Shown: positions 1 through 5,405 of the stretch, in pieces | Layout: each line of letters starts with the position of its first letter | Numbering within the stretch: the first letter of the stretch is position 1 | From: Microcoleaceae cyanobacterium UBA11344 | GTDB taxonomy: Bacteria; Cyanobacteriota; Cyanobacteriia; Cyanobacteriales; Microcoleaceae | Length of the DNA: 13,924 bases | NCBI GenBank assembly: GCA_003483675.1 | Contig: DMYK01000533.1 | Span: 541 to 14,464 of the forward strand | Reading direction: 5' to 3' | Notes under the pieces: generated by a model | Database searches by the model: none | What the model saw: only the letters and a program-made list of their open reading frames with translations | Told to the model about the DNA's origin: nothing | Made by a program: the position numbers and the translations under genes

Positions 1-495
1 TTTTCCCGACTTGATGAATCAGAGCAAAAACGGGTTAATATCCACGAAGGTATCGACAACACGTTGATGATTGTGCAGAAAAGATTAAGTGCAATTACAG
101 TGATTAAGGACTACGCAAACTTGCCTTGGGTGAACTGCTATGCGGGAGAAATTAATCAGGTATTTATGAATTTACTCCTGAATGCTATTGATGCTTTGTC
201 TCACGGAATTGGGAACAAAGTTGACCAGACACAGAATCCGACAATTTGGATTTGTACTGAAGTCTTGGCAGGAAATCAAGTGGCGATTCGGATTGCTGAT
301 AATGGTGTGGGGATGAGTTCGGAGGTGCTGGGTAAAATATTCGATCCGTTTTTTACTACTAAACCGGTAGGTAAGGGGACTGGTTTGGGATTGTCTATCA
401 GTTATCAAATTGTGGTAGAACAGCATGGAGGAAAGTTAATTTGCAAGTCGGAACCCGGAGAGGGAACCGAGTTTAAGATTATGCTTTTCTACTGA
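1..495 (+). CDS. Sensor histidine kinase, C-terminal part (5' end outside window)
   Basis: The reading frame is open from base 1, so the gene starts upstream; the first internal ATG (64) is not the real start. The visible 164 residues cover the end of the dimerisation/phosphoacceptor region and the whole HATPase_c ATP-binding domain. The N box reads [15 protein letters not shown], the G1 box IADNGVGM, the F box FDPFFTTK and the G2 box GKGTGLGLS; the chain ends a few residues after a GEGTEF strand, as HATPase_c domains do. All ATP-binding motifs are intact, so the kinase is probably active. In this family the domain phosphorylates a histidine in the upstream helix, which is outside the window. 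Sensor domain and partner regulator cannot be seen. The next recognisable sequence downstream is a cheB remnant, which hints at a signalling cluster. Confidence 0.93.
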   Translation, partial: FSRLDESEQKRVNIHEGIDNTLMIVQKRLSAITVIKDYANLPWVNCYAGEINQVFMNLLLNAIDALSHGIGNKVDQTQNPTIWICTEVLAGNQVAIRIADNGVGMSSEVLGKIFDPFFTTKPVGKGTGLGLSISYQIVVEQHGGKLICKSEPGEGTEFKIMLFY

Positions 496-556
496 TTTAA
501 TTGTTCTTAAATTTCGGAACAGAAGATCAGATATTGATTCCGATTGCACCGGCATG

Positions 557-570
557 GTTGACAGTTGACA
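557..570. repeat. Two-copy heptamer repeat (GTTGACA x2)
   Basis: Two exact copies of GTTGACA lie head to tail in the 155-bp gap between the kinase stop and the cheB remnant. It is a minimal example of the 7-bp short tandem repeats seen elsewhere in the window. I see no other clear feature in 496-650. Confidence 0.5.
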
Positions 571-650
571 GCAAGTCTAAAAACTGAAAATTTCTAGATG
601 TTTAGTGGTAATATAACTCGACTTGGTAATTTCGATGCAGCGGATTTGAT

Positions 651-1033
651 ATGACAGGTGGTATTCTCGAACCGGGAGTTGCTTTGATAGCACCGGGAGA
701 TGATCATATGGTGTTAGAAAAACACGGTTTTGGAGTGCAAATTCGCGCTAATCAACAGCCGCCAGAAAATTCTTGTCGCCCTGCGGTTGATGTGTTGTTT
801 CGATCGACTGCTAAGATTTATGATGCTGGCGTTTTAGCTGTAGTGCTGACTGGGATGGGGCAAGATGGACTCCACGGCTGCGAGGGTATTCGGGAAGCTG
901 GAGGCCAAATTATAGTTCAGGATGAGGTTAGCAGCGTGTTTGGGGTATGCTGGGAAGTGTGGCTAATTCTGGTTTTGCCGATCGAGTGGTATCCTTGGAA
1001 GCAATGGCAGGCTAAATTATCGATCGAGTTTGA
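651..1033 (+). pseudogene. cheB: Degenerate CheB methylesterase (truncated, frameshifted)
   Basis: The segment encodes the C-terminal half of a CheB protein-glutamate methylesterase, which in intact form demethylates chemoreceptors. Recognisable blocks are [25 protein letters not shown] and [13 protein letters not shown]; the last carries the catalytic aspartate. Three lesions are visible. The receiver domain and the first half of the catalytic domain, with the catalytic Ser and His, are absent upstream. The frame breaks at about 938-941: after QDEVSSV the family sequence ([17 protein letters not shown]) continues in the next frame, as if one base had been lost. In that restored frame a TAA stop at 1013-1015 interrupts the terminal A-G-x-I-I-D-R-V, whose natural end is the TGA at 1031-1033. 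Read without correction, the open frame runs to 1040 with a nonsense tail. The remnant is almost certainly non-functional. Confidence 0.86.
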
Positions 1034-1101
1034 CTGTTAACTGTTAACTGTTGACTGTTAACTGTCGTTTTTAAAATTACCAATTACCAATTACCAATGT
1101 C
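1032..1101. repeat. Phase-locked heptad repeat array, 10 units, ending over a start codon
   Basis: Ten consecutive 7-bp units share one register. Five are (G/A)ACTGT(T/C) words at 1032-1066. Then come a T-rich unit, AAATTAC, two CAATTAC and finally CAATGTC at 1095-1101. The last unit contains the ATG (1097-1099) of the downstream glycosyltransferase gene, and the first abuts the end of the cheB remnant. The CAATTAC word is the reverse complement of the GTAATTG word in the array at 2752-2793. Confidence 0.8.
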
Positions 1102-2191
1102 TAGACCAACATTATACATCGCTATTACCAATCATGGATTCGGCCACGCTGTTCGCGTTTCATCAGTAGCAGCAAAAATTCAAGAATTAAATCCAGATAT
1201 TTTATTGATTATAGCGACAACTGCGCCCCGCTGGTTGCTAGAATCATATATTGGCGGCGACTTTATCCTCCGCCCGCGCGGTTTTGATGTAGGAGTCGTG
1301 CAATCTGACAGTTTGAATATGGATTTAGACGCGACACTGGAAAAATTGCAATCAATTCGGAAAAAGCAAAATTCCCTAATTGCTAGCGAAGTGAATTTTA
1401 TTAAACAAAATCGGGTGGGTTTGGTACTGGCAGATATTCCCCCTTTGATGACAAAGATTGCTAAGGCTGCTGGCGTTCCTTGCTGGATGATGAGTAACTT
1501 TGGCTGGGATTTTATCTATCGTGATTGGGGCGAGTTTGGAGAAATAGTGGATTGGATTGGTGAGTGTTTCGGAATGTGCGATCGGCTTTTTCGTCTCCCT
1601 TTGCACGAACCGATGTCGTTTTTTCCAAATATTGAAGATGTTGGCTTAACTGGTGGCAATCCTCGGTATAGTAACGATAAAATTCGGGACTTATTCAGAA
1701 TCGAAACACCGCCAGAAAAAACTGTATTGCTGACTTTTGGCGGACTGGGTTTGGAAGATATCCCTTATCACAATTTACACAAGTTTAGCGATCGCCAATT
1801 TATTACTTTTGATCGAGCGGCTCCTGATTTGCCAAATTTGATTAAAGTCAAAAGTCAGGAGTTCGCAAAATCTTTCCCAATTTTACCGCGTCCCGTTGAT
1901 GTGATGCCTGTCTGCGGGCAGTTGATTTCCAAACCGGGATACAGCACTTTTTCAGAAGCTTTGCGTTTGGAAATACCTGTTGTTTCTATAATGAGAGAAG
2001 GTTTTGCGGAAGCTGAGGTTTTGCTCGAAGGGATTCAAAATTATGCAGAACATCAAATTGTGACGGATGGGGAGTTTTTTGAGGGAGATTGGGAGTTTTT
2101 GCGAAAACCGATGAATCCGCCGCGTTTGTCGGAAAAATTGGATAGAAATGGTACGGAGACGATCGCCCAAGCTGTTGTAGATTATTTTTAA
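1097..2191 (+). CDS. GT-B-fold glycosyltransferase-like protein
   Basis: The 364-residue protein starts with a beta strand followed by HGFGHAVR (residues 13-20), the N-terminal loop typical of GT-B enzymes related to UDP-glycosyltransferases and MurG. A second Rossmann half follows, with LLTFGG near the middle and a nucleotide-sugar-site-like block, CGQLISKPGYSTFSEA, from about residue 273. The HGFGHA signature also occurs in the N-terminal glycosyltransferase-like domain of plant arabinokinases and their bacterial relatives, so the donor and acceptor cannot be assigned. There is no signal peptide or membrane segment, so it should be cytosolic. The ATG sits inside a heptad repeat and has no Shine-Dalgarno sequence. 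The coding sequence is AT-rich like its neighbours and contains a HIP1 site at 1788. Confidence 0.82.
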   Translation: MSRPTLYIAITNHGFGHAVRVSSVAAKIQELNPDILLIIATTAPRWLLESYIGGDFILRPRGFDVGVVQSDSLNMDLDATLEKLQSIRKKQNSLIASEVNFIKQNRVGLVLADIPPLMTKIAKAAGVPCWMMSNFGWDFIYRDWGEFGEIVDWIGECFGMCDRLFRLPLHEPMSFFPNIEDVGLTGGNPRYSNDKIRDLFRIETPPEKTVLLTFGGLGLEDIPYHNLHKFSDRQFITFDRAAPDLPNLIKVKSQEFAKSFPILPRPVDVMPVCGQLISKPGYSTFSEALRLEIPVVSIMREGFAEAEVLLEGIQNYAEHQIVTDGEFFEGDWEFLRKPMNPPRLSEKLDRNGTETIAQAVVDYF

Positions 2192-2218
2192 TATAGCAAT
2201 TGGGGCGAATCAAATAAG

Positions 2219-2264
2219 GCGAATAGAATTCGCTTCTTGTCAAACAAAGTCGGCCTTCGCCGAC
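2219..2264. repeat. Double-hairpin intergenic element, possible terminator
   Basis: Two small stem-loops lie in tandem. The first is GCGAAT-aga-ATTCGC (2219-2233). The second is AGTCGGC-cttc-GCCGACT (2248-2264), a perfect 7-bp stem with a tetraloop, followed at 2271 by five T residues. It lies 27 bp after the glycosyltransferase stop and may end that transcript. The paired-hairpin architecture resembles REP-like dispersed elements that I associate with Oscillatoriales genomes; that identity is inference. Confidence 0.55.
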
Positions 2265-2277
2265 TGAAGATTTTTCC

Positions 2278-2312
2278 CAAATCTCAAATCCAAAATCCAA
2301 AATCCCATGACT
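2278..2312. repeat. Heptad repeat array over the yjbQ-like start
   Basis: Five units in one 7-bp register: CAAATCT, CAAATCC, AAAATCC, AAAATCC and CATGACT. The start codon of the YjbQ-family gene (2307-2309) lies inside the last unit. The array replaces any Shine-Dalgarno sequence. Confidence 0.7.
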
Positions 2313-2723
2313 CATTATCAACAGATATTCAAAATTAAAACTACAGGGAAGTCTCTGTGCAAAATTACTGATCAGGTAGAAAATGTGGTAGCCAATTCTG
2401 GTATTAAAATGGGACTTTGTACCTTATTTTTGCGCCATACTTCTGCTAGCTTGCTGATTCAAGAAAATGCTGACCCCGATGTACTTAAAGATTTAGCCAA
2501 CTTTTTAGCTAAACTGGTACCAGAGGGTGCAAGCTATATTCACGATGCGGAAGGCCCAGACGATATGCCGGCTCACATTCGCACTGCATTGACTCATACT
2601 TCCGAACAAATTCCGATCGATCGCGGTAGGTTACTATTAGGAACTTGGCAAGGAATTTACCTGTGGGAACACCGCCAGCGGGGGCAGATTCGCGAACTCG
2701 TGGTTCAGATCAGCGGCAGTTGA
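2307..2723 (+). CDS. YjbQ / UPF0047 family protein
   Basis: The 138-residue protein is the normal full length for the YjbQ/UPF0047 family. Conserved blocks are present in order: HTSAS (44-48), ENADPDV (53-59), HDAEGPDDMPAH (79-90) and GTWQGIYLWEHR (112-123). The histidines and acidic residues correspond to the probable active-site cleft of the family. YjbQ proteins are often annotated as secondary thiamine-phosphate synthases because E. coli YjbQ can supply that activity, but the physiological role is unsettled. It should be cytosolic. It is separated from the upstream glycosyltransferase gene by a hairpin element, so co-transcription is doubtful. Its stop codon is followed immediately by the long heptad array. 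Confidence 0.93.
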   Translation: MTHYQQIFKIKTTGKSLCKITDQVENVVANSGIKMGLCTLFLRHTSASLLIQENADPDVLKDLANFLAKLVPEGASYIHDAEGPDDMPAHIRTALTHTSEQIPIDRGRLLLGTWQGIYLWEHRQRGQIRELVVQISGS

Positions 2724-2730
2724 CAAAGGG

Positions 2731-2912
2731 CATGGGGCATGGGGCATGGGTAATTGGTAATTGGTAATTGGTAATTGGTAATTGGTAATTGGTAACTGCT
2801 CATTTGTTATTGGTATCCCCTTACAAATAACAAATAACCAATAACAAATAACCAATAACAAATAACCAATAACAAATGACTACTGACTACTGACTACTGA
2901 CTTCTGACTTCA
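2731..2912. repeat. Long mixed-word heptad array between convergent genes
   Basis: Twenty-six consecutive 7-bp units hold a single register. The words change in blocks: CATGGGG (two, plus one CATGGGT), AATTGGT (six copies, 2752-2793), AACTGCT, CATTTGT, TATTGGT, two transition units, then alternating AACAAAT and AACCAAT (2829-2877), GACTACT (three), GACTTCT and GACTTCA. The final unit contains the stop codon (TCA on the plus strand, 2910-2912) of the minus-strand SOUL gene. Within the array, TCATTTGTTATTGG (2800-2813) and CCAATAACAAATGA (2866-2879) form a perfect 14-bp inverted repeat, so the transcript could fold into a long stem between the two convergent genes. Confidence 0.88.
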
Positions 2913-3437
2913 TTTATTAGAAATGTCGATCGGGATTTGCACCTCACTGATTTTAATTGCTTCCGGCGTCATCGGCGAATTATAAAACAAGCGCCGCGGC
3001 GGCCCAACTATGGCGTATTCGGGATGCTCTTTCAGCCAATCTTCGAGCTTCTGAAGGTTTTTTTCGTAGCTTTCCCAAGTGTACGCGCCCTGTATACCAA
3101 TACTGACAACTGTCATAGGGGGAGTATCTGTGACCGTAACAGCCGAGTTAACGCTGCTGGGAGCGATATTTGGTGCGGGGTACAGAAAAGAAACTTCAAC
3201 TTGGGGAGCAACATCTATTTGCCCTGGAATGGCTGTGTAGCGCGCTTCTACGGGCGTTGTCATCGCAATTTGGTTGTTGCTGATATGTTCAAATAGGGGA
3301 TTGAAAGCAACCCCAGTCGCTTGTCGCACATCACCTGCGTGGGTGTAGGTGACAGCGCGATACTGAGGATATTGCTTAACTTCTATTGCGCCAATCTCTG
3401 CGGGTTCAGGGAATCCATTAGGTAAATAAGCTGACAT
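2910..3437 (-). CDS. SOUL-family heme-binding-like protein
   Basis: From the ATG at 3437 the product is 175 residues, a normal SOUL/HEBP length. Family features are IEVKQYPQYRAVTY near the N terminus, then FNPLFEHISNNQIAMTTPV and the C-terminal LFYNSPMTPE...EVQIPI block, which is also reminiscent of GyrI-like folds. SOUL proteins bind heme or tetrapyrroles in plants and animals; the bacterial function is unknown, and no unambiguous heme ligand can be picked out. There is no signal peptide. The frame stays open to a TTG at 3590, adding 51 residues, but that stretch has no family similarity, covers the AGGACTTACGCAA repeat, and the TTG falls in a -35-like box. I therefore prefer the ATG. The end of the gene is fused to the heptad array. 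Confidence 0.8.
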   Translation of the reverse strand: MSAYLPNGFPEPAEIGAIEVKQYPQYRAVTYTHAGDVRQATGVAFNPLFEHISNNQIAMTTPVEARYTAIPGQIDVAPQVEVSFLYPAPNIAPSSVNSAVTVTDTPPMTVVSIGIQGAYTWESYEKNLQKLEDWLKEHPEYAIVGPPRRLFYNSPMTPEAIKISEVQIPIDISNK

Positions 3438-3561
3438 TGTTTGTGGTTTAGCATCAATAGGACTTACGCAACTGGCACAGGACAATCGACTTGTAGGGTG
3501 CTCTACTACTTTGATTATGAACGGATTATCGAGGGTTTGGGGATAGTAGACCACCTTACTA

Positions 3562-3590
3562 ATTGTGACACTTGCGTCCAGGACAGTCAA
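3562..3590 (-). promoter_or_regulatory. Candidate sigma70-type promoter for the SOUL gene
   Basis: On the minus strand, TTGACT (3590-3585) is followed after 17 bp by CACAAT (3567-3562). The -35 matches the consensus at five of six positions and the -10 at four of six. It would give a leader of roughly 120 nt before the ATG at 3437. It is a weak call made from sequence alone. Confidence 0.35.
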
Positions 3591-3604
3591 TTATACCTTG
3601 CAGG

Positions 3605-3663
3605 TAGCCGATCGGCTAAACACTGCGTTTCATCCCCGGCTTGAAAGTCCGGGGATGAAACGC
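3605..3663. repeat. Two perfect palindromes in the SOUL-gltD divergent region
   Basis: TAGCCGATCGGCTA (3605-3618) is a 14-bp perfect palindrome that could be an operator. GCGTTTCATCCCCGG (3625-3639) and its exact complement (3649-3663) form a 15-bp stem with a 9-nt loop. The region 3438-3744 has no gene that I trust. It also holds the AGGACTTACGCAA repeat core (3459-3471), the candidate promoter of the SOUL gene, and a small GAAGC/GCTTC hairpin near 3686-3701. The long stem resembles the subterminal hairpins of IS200/IS605-type elements, but no transposase is present and no target site can be defined. Confidence 0.6.
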
Positions 3664-3744
3664 GAAGTATTATAGTTAATTCAGAAGCCCGCCAGCTTCA
3701 CCTTTGAGAAACTGCCACAAATAAGTTCTAACCAAAACAGCACT

Positions 3745-5229
3745 ATGGGAAAACCAACAGGCTTCATCGAATTCTTGCGCGAATTGCCCTCCGAACTCTC
3801 ACCAGTCGAGAGAGTCCACAACTGGGACGAATTTCACCTGCCAATGGATGAGGACAAACTCCGCAGCCAAGGCGCGCGCTGCATGGACTGCGGCATCCCA
3901 TTTTGCCACACAGGAAACCTGATTAGCGGCATGGCCAGCGGCTGCCCGATCAACAACTTGATCCCTGAATGGAACGACCTAGTATATCGCGGACTCTGGA
4001 AAGAAGCCCTAGACAGACTCCATAAAACGAACAACTTCCCCGAATTCACCGGCCGCGTCTGTCCCGCACCCTGCGAAGGCGCTTGCGTGCTCGGCATCAA
4101 CAACCCGCCGGTGACAATCAAAAACATCGAAGCCTCAATTATCGACAAAGGCTGGGATGAAGGCTGGATTACCGCCGAACCACCGGCCAAACGCACCGGT
4201 AAAAACATCGCCATCATCGGTTCTGGGCCAGCCGGTTTGTCCGCCGCCGCCCAACTCAACAAAGCCGGTCATTGGGTAACAGTGTTTGAAAGAGCCGATC
4301 GCCCCGGCGGCCTGCTAATGTATGGCATCCCCAACATGAAGCTAGACAAAGAACAAGTCGTCATGCGTCGCCTGAAAGTTCTCGAAGACGAAGGCGTAAA
4401 ATTCATCTGCAACACCGAAGTCGGCAAAGACTTACCAGTAGAACAATTACTGAAAGAATTCGACTCCGTTATCCTCTGTACCGGCGCCACCAAACCCCGC
4501 GACTTGGGCATCGAAGGGCGCGAATTAAAAGGCATCCACTTCGCAATGGACTTCCTCACAGCCAACACCAAAGCAGTTTTAGACAAGAGCACCAACGATA
4601 ACTTCATCTCCGCCGCCGGAAAAGATGTCGTGATTATCGGCGGTGGCGACACAGGTACCGACTGCGTGGGCACCTCCATTCGCCACGGCTGCAACAGCCT
4701 CGTACAGCTTGAAATCCTGCCCAAACCGCCCTCGGAACGGGCGGCCAACAATCCCTGGCCCGAATGGCCAAAAGTCTACCGTCTCGACTACGGCCAAGAA
4801 GAAGCAGCGGCCAAATTCGGCGATGATCCCCGTGGCTATCTCACCACCTCTACCAAGTTCGAGGGCGACGAAAACGGCAATGTCAAAGCCGTACATACTG
4901 TTGAGGTGGAGTGGGAGAAAAACGAAAAAGGACAGTTCATTCCCAAACACATCCCCGGCACCGAAAAAGTGTTGCCGGCACAGCTTGTCTTGCTAGCGAT
5001 GGGCTTCCTCGGCCCGGAACAGCCTTTGCTGGATGCGATGGGATTGGAACGTGACGCCCGCAGCAATGTGAAAGCGGATCATGAAAAATATACAACTAGC
5101 ATTCCGGGGGTTTTCGCGGCTGGTGACTGTCGCCGGGGACAGAGTTTGGTGGTTTGGGCAATTAACGAAGGGCGTGGCGTCGCCCGCGAGTGTGACCTTT
5201 ATCTGATGGGCGAAACAGATTTGCCTTAA
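3745..5229 (+). CDS. gltD: Glutamate synthase small subunit (NADPH-type beta subunit)
   Basis: This 494-residue protein is a full-length GltD, the flavoprotein that takes electrons from NAD(P)H and passes them to the large glutamate synthase subunit for glutamate formation from glutamine and 2-oxoglutarate. The N-terminal domain holds two cysteine clusters for [4Fe-4S] centres: Cys46, 49, 54, 67 and Cys106, 110, 114. The FAD-binding [10 protein letters not shown] follows at 159-168, and the NAD(P)-binding GGGDTGTDC at 299-307. The C terminus has the [19 protein letters not shown] block that closes the FAD site. No Shine-Dalgarno sequence is visible, but the MGKPTGF start matches the family. 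The gene is richer in GC and C-ending codons than its neighbours, which fits high expression. The large subunit is not in the window. Confidence 0.97.
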   Translation: MGKPTGFIEFLRELPSELSPVERVHNWDEFHLPMDEDKLRSQGARCMDCGIPFCHTGNLISGMASGCPINNLIPEWNDLVYRGLWKEALDRLHKTNNFPEFTGRVCPAPCEGACVLGINNPPVTIKNIEASIIDKGWDEGWITAEPPAKRTGKNIAIIGSGPAGLSAAAQLNKAGHWVTVFERADRPGGLLMYGIPNMKLDKEQVVMRRLKVLEDEGVKFICNTEVGKDLPVEQLLKEFDSVILCTGATKPRDLGIEGRELKGIHFAMDFLTANTKAVLDKSTNDNFISAAGKDVVIIGGGDTGTDCVGTSIRHGCNSLVQLEILPKPPSERAANNPWPEWPKVYRLDYGQEEAAAKFGDDPRGYLTTSTKFEGDENGNVKAVHTVEVEWEKNEKGQFIPKHIPGTEKVLPAQLVLLAMGFLGPEQPLLDAMGLERDARSNVKADHEKYTTSIPGVFAAGDCRRGQSLVVWAINEGRGVARECDLYLMGETDLP

Positions 5230-5264
5230 AGAAATAGGCTTAACGCATTTGTTTGTAGTTGGGC

Positions 5265-5395
5265 GGGGGCGGGTTTATTATATTGTTGGTTTCCGACATA
5301 GATGGTTGGTGAAACCCGCCCCTACGATGGGCTGTAGGGGCGGGTTTTACCAACAATATTTGAGGCTCAAAAACAATCTATATAAACCCGCCCCC
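5265..5395. repeat. Nested GC-rich inverted repeats, probable bidirectional terminator
   Basis: The convergent gap between gltD and priA holds four copies of a GGGCGGGTTT motif, two per strand. The inner pair forms a 14-bp perfect stem (5312-5325 with 5334-5347), extended by a G-T pair and five more base pairs (5306-5310 with 5349-5353). The outer pair is a 13-bp exact inverted repeat (5265-5277 with 5383-5395). The inner stem ends in a T-rich flank and can stop transcription from either side. The motif looks like a dispersed repeat family. Confidence 0.75.
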
Positions 5396-5405
5396 ACGCA
5401 ACCGA

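Noticed and set aside
516..585. Short frame upstream of the cheB remnant, with ILIPIAPAW
   Set aside because: It is too short, has no recognisable family and cannot be linked to CheB or the kinase.
2731..2912. Possible CRISPR array
   Set aside because: The unit is 7 bp with no spacers and the words change in blocks; this is a short tandem repeat, not repeat-spacer structure.
2937..3644. Plus-strand open frames opposite and upstream of the SOUL gene
   Set aside because: The first is antisense to the conserved SOUL frame and the second (3441-3644) covers repeats and palindromes; neither shows family similarity.
3625..3663. Possible single CRISPR repeat, because of a GATGAAAC end
   Set aside because: There is only one copy and it is a perfect long palindrome; no second copy or cas gene is present.
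3834..4262. Long minus-strand open frames inside gltD (also 4269-4751 and 4579-4950)
   Set aside because: They are antisense to a clearly conserved gene, have no recognisable domain and reflect its C-rich codon positions.
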